In this document: piece by piece, positions 46,267-55,514 of the stretch
Layout of the letters: each line of letters starts with the position of its first letter
Position numbering within the stretch: position 1 is the stretch's first letter
Origin: Escherichia coli
GTDB taxonomy: Bacteria; Pseudomonadota; Gammaproteobacteria; Enterobacterales; Enterobacteriaceae
Length of the DNA stretch: 64,000 nt
Direction: 5' to 3'
Assembly: GCF_011881725.1 (NCBI RefSeq)
Contig: NZ_JAATUR010000012.1
Coordinates: 1-64,000, forward strand
The notes under the pieces: model-generated
The model's input: the letters and a program-made list of their open reading frames with translations, nothing else
Databases searched by the model: none
Told to the model about the DNA's origin: nothing
Position numbers and translations under genes: made by a program

Positions 46267-46782
46267 TTAACGCGGTTTCTTTTTCACCTGAAGAGAGTGG
46301 TCATGATGGCACTGTTCAGGATGACGACACGCTTCAACTTCCACACATGCTGCACAGAGTCCATGTGCTTCAATCACATTATGCCTCAGGGCGAACCCCA
46401 TTTTTGCCGCCAGTGTATGCATGATGTCTTCCACACCTTCCGCACACTCTTCTTTCACCGCGCCGCAACGATCGCAAATAAACATGGCTGAAGTATGTGT
46501 AGGCTGATCGAACAGATGGCAGAGTACATAGCTGTTGGTGGATTCCACCTTATGCACAAAACCTTGCTCAAGCAGAAAATCGAGCGCGCGATAAACCGTC
46601 GGTGGCTTGGCTTGCGGCTCGGCTTCACGCAGTAAATCAAGCAGATCGTAGGCGCTGATGGCCCCTTCTTGCAGACTCATCAGGCGCAGCACTTCGAGAC
46701 GTTGTGGGGTCAGGCGCACATTACGCTGCGCGCAGAGTTTTTCAGCCTGCGCCAATAACTCCTGCGTTGTGGTCTTTTCCAT
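46267..46782 (-). CDS. zur: zinc uptake regulator Zur
   Basis: Zur is the Fur-family repressor of znuABC and other zinc genes. The 171-residue protein has the winged helix with PTVYRALDFLLEQGF (about 61-75). Zinc ligands are present: Cys103/Cys106 and Cys143/Cys146 for the structural site, and Cys88 plus histidines for the sensor site. ATG 46782 gives the known start MEKTTTQELL; the open frame runs 63 codons further into the dusA promoter region and is rejected. Confidence 0.97.
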   Translation of the reverse strand: MEKTTTQELLAQAEKLCAQRNVRLTPQRLEVLRLMSLQEGAISAYDLLDLLREAEPQAKPPTVYRALDFLLEQGFVHKVESTNSYVLCHLFDQPTHTSAMFICDRCGAVKEECAEGVEDIMHTLAAKMGFALRHNVIEAHGLCAACVEVEACRHPEQCHHDHSLQVKKKPR

Positions 46783-46872
46783 TGTGCACCTCGAAAGTGG
46801 GGTTAAGAATGTCCTTACTTTACCATAATTCTCAATTAAACACCGACAACCGGACGTCGAAGCTACCACATT

Positions 46873-46903
46873 GCCTGATCGCATATTCGTTATGCTATAG
46901 TAG
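46873..46903 (+). promoter_or_regulatory. candidate dusA promoter
   Basis: TTGCCT (-35) and TATAGT (-10) lie at a spacing near 17-19 bp, in the 155-bp gap between divergent zur and dusA. They lie about 35 bp before the dusA start. Confidence 0.4.
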
Positions 46904-46937
46904 CGCCCCCAATTCACCAGATGCTTAAAAAATCGCC

Positions 46938-47933
46938 ATGTCAGCAGAATCACAAACCGCTTATCCTGCATACCGTTTCTCTATTGCCCCGATGCTCGAC
47001 TGGACGGACAGACATTGCCGCTATTTCTTGCGTCTGCTTTCCCGCAATACGTTGCTCTATACCGAAATGGTAACCACGGGGGCGATTATTCACGGTAAAG
47101 GTGATTACCTGGCATACAGTGAAGAAGAGCATCCGGTGGCGCTACAGCTTGGTGGCAGTGACCCAGCAGCCCTGGCACAATGCGCAAAACTGGCACAAGC
47201 GCGCGGATACGATGAGGTTAACCTTAACGTTGGTTGCCCCTCTGACCGGGTACAGAACGGTATGTTTGGCGCGTGCCTGATGGGTAATGCGCAACTGGTG
47301 GCTGACTGCGTAAAAGCGATGCGCGATGTGGTATCGATTCCCGTGACGGTGAAAACACGTATTGGCATTGACGACCAGGACAGCTATGAATTTCTCTGCG
47401 ATTTTATCGACACCGTTTCCGGCAAAGGCGAATGCGAGATGTTTATCATCCACGCACGTAAAGCCTGGCTCTCCGGTTTAAGTCCAAAAGAAAACCGTGA
47501 GATCCCGCCGCTTGATTACCCGCGCGTCTATCAACTGAAGCGTGATTTTCCGCATTTGACCATGTCGATTAACGGTGGCATCAAGTCACTGGAAGAGGCC
47601 AAAGCGCACCTGCAACATATGGATGGTGTGATGGTTGGGCGTGAGGCGTATCAAAACCCAGGCATTCTGGCGACGGTGGATCGCGAAATTTTTGCCTCTA
47701 CGGATACCGATGCCGATCCGGTGGCGGTGGTGCGCGCCATGTATCCGTACATTGAGCGCGAACTTAGCCAGGGAACCTATCTGGGCCATATCACACGGCA
47801 CATGCTGGGGCTGTTCCAGGGCATTCCTGGCGCGCGACAGTGGCGGCGTTATTTAAGTGAAAATGCCCATAAAGCGGGCGCAGACATTAACGTACTGGAA
47901 CACGCGCTCAAACTGGTGGCAGATAAGCGTTAA
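46938..47933 (+). CDS. dusA: tRNA-dihydrouridine(20/20a) synthase DusA
   Basis: DusA reduces uridines 20/20a in the tRNA D-loop using FMN and NADPH. The 331-residue protein has the flavin start [16 protein letters not shown], the catalytic Cys100 in [18 protein letters not shown], and SINGGI and [10 protein letters not shown] for FMN phosphate. The N-terminal 14 residues ([14 protein letters not shown]) are unlike the longer K-12 start as I recall it, which coincides with the absence of yjbL and yjbM upstream. The core is unaffected. Confidence 0.95.
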   Translation: MSAESQTAYPAYRFSIAPMLDWTDRHCRYFLRLLSRNTLLYTEMVTTGAIIHGKGDYLAYSEEEHPVALQLGGSDPAALAQCAKLAQARGYDEVNLNVGCPSDRVQNGMFGACLMGNAQLVADCVKAMRDVVSIPVTVKTRIGIDDQDSYEFLCDFIDTVSGKGECEMFIIHARKAWLSGLSPKENREIPPLDYPRVYQLKRDFPHLTMSINGGIKSLEEAKAHLQHMDGVMVGREAYQNPGILATVDREIFASTDTDADPVAVVRAMYPYIERELSQGTYLGHITRHMLGLFQGIPGARQWRRYLSENAHKAGADINVLEHALKLVADKR

Positions 47934-48014
47934 TTTTTCACCACAATGTAGTCAAATTCACCACGCCCTGCGCTTTGTCGCGGGGCGTTTTGTTGATAAA
48001 TCAAAAAGTTATTT

Positions 48015-48031
48015 TTGGCATGATTCTTGTA
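48015..48031 (+). promoter_or_regulatory. sigma-54 promoter of pspG
   Basis: TTGGCATGATTCTTGTA fits the sigma-54 pattern TGGCAC-N5-TTGCA, with GG at -24 and TTGT at -12. It lies 37 bp before the pspG start. PspF-driven expression of pspG in K-12 uses such a promoter. Confidence 0.8.
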
Positions 48032-48067
48032 AAGCCAACAAGAGATTTCATTTTTTGGGAGAACATC

Positions 48068-48310
48068 ATGCTGGAACTACTTTTTGTGATTGGCTTTTTT
48101 GTCATGTTGATGGTCACCGGCGTTTCATTGCTGGGCATTATCGCTGCGCTGGTTGTGGCGACGGCCATTATGTTCCTCGGCGGTATGCTGGCATTGATGA
48201 TTAAGTTGCTGCCGTGGCTGTTATTGGCGATTGCGGTAGTGTGGGTGATCAAGGCGATAAAAGCGCCAAAAGTGCCGAAATATCAGCGCTATGACCGTTG
48301 GCGTTACTAA
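48068..48310 (+). CDS. pspG: phage shock protein PspG
   Basis: The 80-residue inner-membrane protein has two to three hydrophobic segments (MLELLFVIGFFVMLMVTGVS and the following ones) and a basic, tyrosine-rich tail (PKYQRYDRWRY). It is an effector of the phage-shock envelope response, induced by PspF. ATG 48068 has GGGAG upstream; the long open frame before it is promoter DNA. Confidence 0.94.
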   Translation: MLELLFVIGFFVMLMVTGVSLLGIIAALVVATAIMFLGGMLALMIKLLPWLLLAIAVVWVIKAIKAPKVPKYQRYDRWRY

Positions 48311-48445
48311 GGGATTGTGCGGATGATCACAACCTCAGGTTTTATCCTTAGAACAAAATAGGAATTGATAATCAAATCTGTCACTATTGCGCGTCAAACA
48401 AATTCATCGAGCTGTACCCTACATACAGCCGAACTATAAAAAGAA

Positions 48446-48468
48446 AGGGCTTCCCAGGTGGAAGCCCT
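48446..48468. terminator. bidirectional terminator of qorA
   Basis: AGGGCTTCC/GGAAGCCCT is a 9-bp stem flanked by AAGAA on one side and TTTCTT on the other, so it can end leftward qorA transcripts and rightward ones from pspG. Confidence 0.85.
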
Positions 48469-48475
48469 ATTTCTT

Positions 48476-49459
48476 TTATGGAATCAACAAGCTGGAACCC
48501 TGTGTCGCCCGACTTTCCAGAATTTCATGCGCTCGTCGCGCATCTTTTAGTGGATATTTCTGTTGCTCTGCGACATCAACTTTTATCACGCCGCTGGCAA
48601 TCAATGAAAACAGTTCATTACTGGCTTCGGTTAACTCCTCCTGCGTGGTGATATAGCCTTGCAGGGAAGGGCGGGTGACATACAACGACCCCTTCTGATT
48701 GAGAATGCCTAAGTTCACCCCGGTAACCGCGCCTGATGAATTGCCAAAACTCACCATTAAGCCACGACGTTGCAGACAATCCAGCGACCGTTCCCAGGTG
48801 TCTCTGCCCACAGAATCGTAAACCACACGCACTTTTTTGCCGCCGGTGAGTTCTTTTAACCGCTCGACCAGATTTTCGTCGCGATAGTTAATCACTTGCC
48901 AGGCCCCGGCTTTTAAGGCGCTTTGCGCTTTTTGCGCACTGCCGACGGTGCCAATAAGTTTTGCTCCTAAGGCTTTTGCCCACTGACAGGCAATTAAGCC
49001 AACACCACCCGCTGCAGCGTGGAATAAGAACTGTTCGTCGGGTTTGATTTCATAGGTTTTGCGTAGCAGATAATAAACTGTTAAGCCTTTCAGGAACGAT
49101 GCGGCGGCTTGTTCAAAAGAAATCGCCGCTGGCAGAATCGTCGCTTTATCGGCATTGACGTTATGCACAGAGCTGTATGCGCCCAGTGCTGACTGAGCAT
49201 AAACCACGCGATCGCCGACTTTAATATGTTTTACGCCACTGCCGACTTTTGTCACTACGCCAGCCGCTTCCGTGCCTAACCCACAGGGCAGCGATGGTGG
49301 GGGATAAAGACCGCTACGGATATATGTGTCGATAAAATTGATGCCAATGGCTTTATTTTCGACCTGGATTTCATTCTCTGCCGGATCGGCAGGAGTAAAT
49401 TCCACGGCCTGAAGTACTTCCGGGCCACCGTGCTTGTGAAATTCGATGCGTGTTGCCAT
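48476..49459 (-). CDS. qorA: NADPH quinone reductase QorA
   Basis: QorA is a zeta-crystallin-like quinone oxidoreductase, 327 residues, in the zinc-free branch of the medium-chain dehydrogenases. The nucleotide loop is AAAGGVGLIACQWAK (about 148-162), and the GLGTEAAG segment replaces the zinc-binding histidine motif. ATG 49459 has the known N-terminus MATRIEFHKHGG and GGAGG upstream; the longer frame overlaps the dnaB promoter. It is divergent from dnaB. Confidence 0.96.
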   Translation of the reverse strand: MATRIEFHKHGGPEVLQAVEFTPADPAENEIQVENKAIGINFIDTYIRSGLYPPPSLPCGLGTEAAGVVTKVGSGVKHIKVGDRVVYAQSALGAYSSVHNVNADKATILPAAISFEQAAASFLKGLTVYYLLRKTYEIKPDEQFLFHAAAGGVGLIACQWAKALGAKLIGTVGSAQKAQSALKAGAWQVINYRDENLVERLKELTGGKKVRVVYDSVGRDTWERSLDCLQRRGLMVSFGNSSGAVTGVNLGILNQKGSLYVTRPSLQGYITTQEELTEASNELFSLIASGVIKVDVAEQQKYPLKDARRAHEILESRATQGSSLLIP

Positions 49460-49541
49460 GTGCCCTCCAGAACGTATCGTCAGGGTCTGCTTCATATGGT
49501 AAAGTTTCGACCCATTCTTTATCTCGGTAACTCCATTCACT

Positions 49542-50957
49542 ATGGCAGGAAATAAACCCTTCAACAAACAGCAGGCTGAACCCCGCGAACGCGATCCACA
49601 AGTTGCCGGGCTGAAAGTGCCTCCGCACTCGATCGAAGCGGAGCAGTCGGTGTTGGGCGGTTTAATGCTGGATAACGAACGCTGGGATGACGTGGCTGAA
49701 CGCGTTGTCGCGGATGATTTCTACACCCGACCGCATCGCCATATTTTCACCGAGATGGCGCGGTTGCAGGAAAGCGGCAGCCCTATTGACCTGATCACGT
49801 TGGCGGAATCGCTGGAGCGTCAGGGGCAACTTGATAGCGTCGGTGGTTTTGCTTATCTGGCGGAACTGTCAAAAAATACCCCAAGTGCGGCGAACATCAG
49901 CGCTTATGCTGATATCGTGCGCGAACGTGCTGTTGTCCGTGAGATGATCTCGGTAGCTAACGAGATTGCCGAAGCTGGTTTTGATCCGCAAGGGCGCACC
50001 AGCGAAGACTTGCTGGACCTTGCTGAATCCCGCGTCTTTAAAATTGCCGAAAGTCGTGCGAACAAAGACGAGGGGCCGAAAAACATCGCTGATGTGCTCG
50101 ACGCAACCGTGGCGCGTATTGAGCAACTGTTCCAGCAGCCGCACGACGGCGTGACCGGGGTAAATACCGGCTATGACGATCTCAACAAAAAAACCGCTGG
50201 CTTGCAGCCGTCGGATTTGATCATCGTCGCTGCGCGTCCGTCGATGGGTAAAACCACATTTGCGATGAACCTCGTCGAAAATGCAGCGATGTTACAGGAT
50301 AAGCCAGTGCTTATCTTCTCTCTGGAGATGCCATCGGAACAGATTATGATGCGTTCTCTGGCATCGCTGTCACGCGTGGATCAGACCAAAATCCGTACCG
50401 GACAACTGGATGATGAAGACTGGGCGCGTATTTCCGGCACGATGGGCATTTTGCTCGAAAAACGTAATATCTATATCGATGACTCCTCCGGTTTGACGCC
50501 AACGGAAGTGCGCTCGCGCGCGCGTCGTATTGCTCGTGAGCACGGCGGCATCGGGCTTATCATGATCGACTACCTGCAACTGATGCGCGTGCCGGCGCTT
50601 TCCGATAACCGTACGCTGGAAATTGCAGAAATCTCCCGCTCGCTGAAAGCCCTGGCGAAAGAACTGAACGTGCCGGTGGTGGCCCTGTCCCAGTTGAACC
50701 GTTCTCTGGAACAGCGTGCCGACAAACGCCCGGTCAACTCCGACTTGCGTGAATCCGGCTCCATCGAGCAGGATGCGGACTTGATCATGTTTATCTATCG
50801 TGATGAGGTTTATCACGAGAACAGTGATTTGAAAGGCATCGCGGAAATTATTATCGGTAAACAACGTAACGGCCCAATCGGGACGGTACGCCTGACCTTT
50901 AACGGTCAATGGTCGCGCTTCGATAACTACGCGGGGCCGCAGTACGACGACGAATAA
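49542..50957 (+). CDS. dnaB: replicative DNA helicase DnaB
   Basis: DnaB is the hexameric 5'-3' helicase at the replication fork. The 471-residue protein has the N-terminal primase/DnaC-interacting domain, a linker, and a RecA-like motor domain with Walker A AARPSMGKTTFAMNLV (about 228), Walker B IGLIMIDYLQLM and the DnaB-type motif SRSLKALAKELNVPVV. It is full-length and has no intein. Confidence 0.99.
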   Translation: MAGNKPFNKQQAEPRERDPQVAGLKVPPHSIEAEQSVLGGLMLDNERWDDVAERVVADDFYTRPHRHIFTEMARLQESGSPIDLITLAESLERQGQLDSVGGFAYLAELSKNTPSAANISAYADIVRERAVVREMISVANEIAEAGFDPQGRTSEDLLDLAESRVFKIAESRANKDEGPKNIADVLDATVARIEQLFQQPHDGVTGVNTGYDDLNKKTAGLQPSDLIIVAARPSMGKTTFAMNLVENAAMLQDKPVLIFSLEMPSEQIMMRSLASLSRVDQTKIRTGQLDDEDWARISGTMGILLEKRNIYIDDSSGLTPTEVRSRARRIAREHGGIGLIMIDYLQLMRVPALSDNRTLEIAEISRSLKALAKELNVPVVALSQLNRSLEQRADKRPVNSDLRESGSIEQDADLIMFIYRDEVYHENSDLKGIAEIIIGKQRNGPIGTVRLTFNGQWSRFDNYAGPQYDDE

Positions 50958-51009
50958 TAATTATTTTACGTATTAGGTAATTAAAGCAAACACTTATCAA
51001 GGAACACAA

Positions 51010-52089
51010 ATGCAAGCGGCAACTGTAGTGATTAACCGCCGCGCTCTGCGACACAACCTGCAACGTCTTCGTGAACTGGCGCCTGCCAGTAAAATGGTTG
51101 CGGTGGTGAAAGCGAACGCTTATGGTCACGGTCTTCTTGAGACCGCGCGAACGCTCCCCGATGCTGACGCCTTTGGCGTAGCCCGTCTCGAAGAAGCTCT
51201 GCGACTGCGTGCAGGGGGAATCACCAAACCTGTGCTGTTACTCGAAGGCTTTTTTGATGCCAGTGATTTACCGACGATTTCTGCGCAGCATTTTCAGACC
51301 GCCGTGCATAACGAAGAGCAGCTTGCTGCTCTGGAAGAAGCCAGTCTGGAAGAGCCTGTTACCGTCTGGATGAAACTCGATACGGGTATGCATCGTCTGG
51401 GCGTCAGGCCGGAACAGGCCGAGGCGTTTTATCAGCGTCTGAGCCAGTGTAAAAATATCCGCCAGCCGGTGAACATTGTCAGTCACTTCGCCCGTGCCGA
51501 TGAACCGCAATGCGGGGCAACCGAAAAACAACTCGATATCTTTAACTCTTTTTGCGAAGGCAAACCGGGCCAGCGTTCGATTGCTGCGTCGGGTGGCATT
51601 CTGCTATGGCCGCAGTCGCATTTTGACTGGGTGCGCCCGGGCATCATTCTTTACGGCGTGTCGCCGCTGGAAGATGGCACGACCGGGGCGGATTTTGGTT
51701 GTCAGCCAGTCATGTCTTTAACCTCCAGTCTGATTGCCGTACGGGAGCATAAAGCTGGTGAGCCAGTAGGTTATGGCGGAACCTGGATTAGCGAACGTGA
51801 TACCCGTCTTGGTGTTGTGGCAATGGGCTATGGCGATGGTTATCCGCGCGCCGCGCCGTCTGGTACGCCTGTGTTGGTCAATGGTTGCGAAGTGCCGATT
51901 GTCGGTCGCGTGGCGATGGACATGATCTGCGTTGATTTAGGTCCGCAGGCGCAGGATAAAGCTGGGGACCCGGTCATTTTATGGGGCGAAGGTTTGCCCG
52001 TAGAACGTATCGCAAAAATAACAAAAGTGAGTGCTTACGAACTTATCACGCGCCTGACATCAAGGGTGGCGATGAAATACGTGGATTAA
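51010..52089 (+). CDS. alr: biosynthetic alanine racemase Alr
   Basis: Alr makes D-alanine for peptidoglycan. The 359-residue protein shows the PLP lysine Lys34 in [13 protein letters not shown] and the catalytic tyrosine in VGYGGTW (about 253-259). GGAACAC precedes the start, 52 bp after dnaB. It is the constitutive racemase; the catabolic dadX lies elsewhere. Confidence 0.98.
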   Translation: MQAATVVINRRALRHNLQRLRELAPASKMVAVVKANAYGHGLLETARTLPDADAFGVARLEEALRLRAGGITKPVLLLEGFFDASDLPTISAQHFQTAVHNEEQLAALEEASLEEPVTVWMKLDTGMHRLGVRPEQAEAFYQRLSQCKNIRQPVNIVSHFARADEPQCGATEKQLDIFNSFCEGKPGQRSIAASGGILLWPQSHFDWVRPGIILYGVSPLEDGTTGADFGCQPVMSLTSSLIAVREHKAGEPVGYGGTWISERDTRLGVVAMGYGDGYPRAAPSGTPVLVNGCEVPIVGRVAMDMICVDLGPQAQDKAGDPVILWGEGLPVERIAKITKVSAYELITRLTSRVAMKYVD

Positions 52090-52119
52090 TCGTCCAGTAT
52101 TACCTGATTGTCTGTGCCG

Positions 52120-52174
52120 GATATGGTGTGAAAGCCTTATCCGGCCAGCAACGCTAAGTAAATTCAATAAATTG
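52120..52174. repeat. degenerate REP with shared linker, upstream of tyrB
   Basis: GCCGGATATGG ... CTTATCCGGCC is a worn REP, followed by AAATTCAATAAATTG at 52160-52174. The same linker is found in the BIMEs at 14187, 40751 and 59287. Confidence 0.6.
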
Positions 52175-52331
52175 ATACACGCTTATTGTGCGTGCATCTG
52201 GAGGTTTTGCGTTTTTCATCAGCCTCGCTACGTTATTAATTAACGCTAAGAGCTAAACATCCTCTCGATCTTCCCTATCTTCCGGTTTATTGTGTTTTAA
52301 CCACCTGCCCGTAAATCTGGAGAACCATCGC

Positions 52332-53525
52332 GTGTTTCAAAAAGTTGACGCCTACGCTGGCGACCCGATTCTTTCGCTTATGGAGCGTTTTAAAGAAGAC
52401 TCTCGTAGCGACAAAGTGAATCTCAGTATCGGCCTTTATTACAACGAAGACGGCATTATTCCGCAGCTTAATGCTGTCGCAGAAGCGGAAGCGCGCCTGA
52501 ATGCGCAGCCTCACGGCGCTTCGCTTTACTTGCCAATGGAAGGGCTTACCAGCTATCGCCATGCCATTGCGCCGTTGCTGTTTGGCGCCGACCATCCGGT
52601 ACTACAACAACAGCGCGTAGCAACCATTCAAACGCTTGGTGGCTCGGGGGCGTTGAAAGTGGGCGCTGACTTCCTGAAACGCTACTTCCCGGAATCGGGC
52701 GTCTGGGTTAGCGATCCCACCTGGGAAAATCACATAGCAATATTCGCCGGGGCTGGATTCGAAGTGAGTACTTACCCCTGGTATGATGAAGCAACCAACG
52801 GTGTGCGATTTAATGACCTGTTGGCGACGCTAAAAACATTACCTGCTCGCAGCATTGTACTGCTGCATCCGTGCTGCCATAACCCAACGGGCGCCGATCT
52901 CTCCAACGACCAATGGGATGCGGTGATTGAAATTCTCAAAGCACGCGAGCTTATCCCATTCCTCGATATTGCCTATCAAGGATTTGGTGCCGGTATGGAA
53001 GAAGATGCTTACGCCATTCGCGCGATTGCCAGTGCTGGATTGCCCGCTCTGGTGAGCAATTCATTCTCGAAAATTTTCTCCCTTTACGGCGAGCGTGTCG
53101 GCGGTCTTTCTGTGGTGTGTGAAGATGCCGAAGCCGCAGGCCGCGTACTGGGGCAGTTGAAAGCAACCGTACGTCGAAACTACTCCAGCCCGCCGAATTT
53201 TGGTGCGCAGGTGGTAGCTATGGTGCTGAATGATGTGGCGTTAAAAGCCAGCTGGCTTGCAGAAGTGGAAGAAATGCGTACCCGTATTCTGGCGATGCGT
53301 CAGGAACTGGTGAAGGTATTGAGCGAAGAGATGCCAGAACGCAATTTTGATTATCTGCTTAAACAGCGCGGCATGTTTAGTTACACCGGACTAAGCGCCG
53401 CCCAGGTTGACCGACTGCGTGAAGAGTTTGGTGTTTACCTGATTGCCAGTGGTCGCATGTGTGTTGCCGGGCTTAATGCACAAAATGTGCATCGCGTGGC
53501 GAAGGCATTTGCAGCAGTGATGTAA
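52332..53525 (+). CDS. tyrB: aromatic-amino-acid aminotransferase TyrB
   Basis: TyrB transaminates tyrosine, phenylalanine, leucine and aspartate. The 397-residue class I aminotransferase has the PLP lysine in [14 protein letters not shown] (about 243-256) and [15 protein letters not shown] 52332 is the start, with TCTGGAG upstream, giving (M)[11 protein letters not shown]; the open frame extends 14 codons further. K-12 tyrB is repressed by TyrR with tyrosine; I could not call the boxes with confidence. Confidence 0.96.
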   Translation: MFQKVDAYAGDPILSLMERFKEDSRSDKVNLSIGLYYNEDGIIPQLNAVAEAEARLNAQPHGASLYLPMEGLTSYRHAIAPLLFGADHPVLQQQRVATIQTLGGSGALKVGADFLKRYFPESGVWVSDPTWENHIAIFAGAGFEVSTYPWYDEATNGVRFNDLLATLKTLPARSIVLLHPCCHNPTGADLSNDQWDAVIEILKARELIPFLDIAYQGFGAGMEEDAYAIRAIASAGLPALVSNSFSKIFSLYGERVGGLSVVCEDAEAAGRVLGQLKATVRRNYSSPPNFGAQVVAMVLNDVALKASWLAEVEEMRTRILAMRQELVKVLSEEMPERNFDYLLKQRGMFSYTGLSAAQVDRLREEFGVYLIASGRMCVAGLNAQNVHRVAKAFAAVM

Positions 53526-53532
53526 TGTCGTT

Positions 53533-53558
53533 AGCAGGTGGTTGAACAGCCACCTGCT
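53533..53558 (+). terminator. tyrB hairpin
   Basis: AGCAGGTGG/CCACCTGCT forms a 9-bp stem with an 8-base loop, 8 bp after tyrB. No T run follows, so termination may need Rho. Confidence 0.6.
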
Positions 53559-54593
<1,035 letters not shown>

Positions 54594-54598
54594 CAGAG

Positions 54599-54636
54599 CG
54601 GGAGAGCGTGATGCTCTCCCGAATGCTGTTTTTTTA
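54599..54636 (+). terminator. aphA intrinsic terminator
   Basis: CGGGAGAGC/GCTCTCCCG is a 9-bp stem with a 5-base loop, followed after a few bases by seven T. Confidence 0.85.
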
Positions 54637-54703
54637 ATCACACCTTTATCCTTTCGCTGTCTTGCTGCAAACTGATTAAGAGAGTTTTATCAAGGAGCAG
54701 CAC

Positions 54704-55120
54704 ATGTGGTTTCAAAAGACGCTCACGCTAAGCGCCAAATCTCGTGGGTTTCATCTGGTAACGGATGAAATCCTGAATCAACTGGCTGATATGCCGCGTG
54801 TTAATGTCGGTTTACTGCATTTGTTGCTGCAACACACCTCCGCCTCTCTGACACTTAATGAGAACTGCGATCCCACCGTACGCCACGACATGGAGCGTTT
54901 TTTCCTCCGCACTGTTCCCGACAACGGAAACTATGAGCATGACTATGAAGGGGCTGACGATATGCCTTCTCATATCAAGTCCTCGATGCTGGGGGTATCG
55001 CTCGTATTGCCAGTGCATAAGGGGCGTATTCAGACCGGCACCTGGCAAGGCATCTGGCTGGGGGAACATCGCATCCACGGCGGATCGCGTCGCATCATCG
55101 CGACACTACAAGGGGAGTAA
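54704..55120 (+). CDS. yjbQ: conserved protein YjbQ (UPF0047)
   Basis: The 138-residue protein belongs to the widespread UPF0047 family, with the conserved [19 protein letters not shown] and [11 protein letters not shown] segments. Members have shown weak thiamin-phosphate synthase activity, but the true role is unsettled. AAGGAGCAGCAC precedes the start. yjbR follows after only 3 bp. Confidence 0.94.
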   Translation: MWFQKTLTLSAKSRGFHLVTDEILNQLADMPRVNVGLLHLLLQHTSASLTLNENCDPTVRHDMERFFLRTVPDNGNYEHDYEGADDMPSHIKSSMLGVSLVLPVHKGRIQTGTWQGIWLGEHRIHGGSRRIIATLQGE

Positions 55121-55123
55121 AAA

Positions 55124-55480
55124 ATGACCATTTCGGAGTTGCTACAATATTGCATGGCAAAACCAGGTGCTGAACAAAGCGTACATAACGACTGGAAAGC
55201 AACGCAAATCAAAGTGGAAGATGTGCTGTTTGCGATGGTGAAAGAAGTTGAACATCGCCCTGCAGTTTCGCTGAAAACCAGCCCTGCGCTGGCAGAACTT
55301 TTACGACAGCAGCATAGCGATGTGCGCCCGAGCCGCCATCTGAACAAAGCACACTGGAGCACTGTGTATCTCGACGGCTCGTTACCGGATTCGCAAATCT
55401 ATTATCTGGTGGATGCGTCTTATCAGCAGGCGGTGAATTTGCTGCCGGAAGAAAAACGTAAATTGCTGGTGCAACTCTGA
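55124..55480 (+). CDS. yjbR: conserved protein YjbR (MmcQ-like)
   Basis: The 118-residue protein has the MmcQ/YjbR fold related to bacterial DNA-binding domains. Recognisable stretches are MTISELLQYCMAKPGAEQS at the start and the ending LPDSQIYYLVDASYQQAVN. It is co-transcribed with yjbQ and ends just before a bidirectional terminator shared with uvrA. Function unknown. Confidence 0.93.
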   Translation: MTISELLQYCMAKPGAEQSVHNDWKATQIKVEDVLFAMVKEVEHRPAVSLKTSPALAELLRQQHSDVRPSRHLNKAHWSTVYLDGSLPDSQIYYLVDASYQQAVNLLPEEKRKLLVQL

Positions 55481-55485
55481 AAGAA

Positions 55486-55510
55486 AAAGGCCGCTCAGGA
55501 AGCGGCCTTT
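55486..55510. terminator. bidirectional terminator between yjbR and uvrA
   Basis: AAAGGCCGCT/AGCGGCCTTT forms a 10-bp stem with a 5-base loop. The minus strand continues into TTCTTTC, serving uvrA; the plus strand has a short T run serving yjbR. Confidence 0.85.
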
Positions 55511-55514
55511 GTGA

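Noticed and set aside
46783..46971. 63-codon N-terminal extension of zur
   Set aside because: It runs through the dusA promoter area and part of the dusA coding start on the other strand, has no ribosome site, and the known Zur begins at MEKTTTQ.
49542..50957. Intein in dnaB
   Set aside because: DnaB is a frequent intein host, but the gene has the standard 471 codons with uninterrupted motifs.
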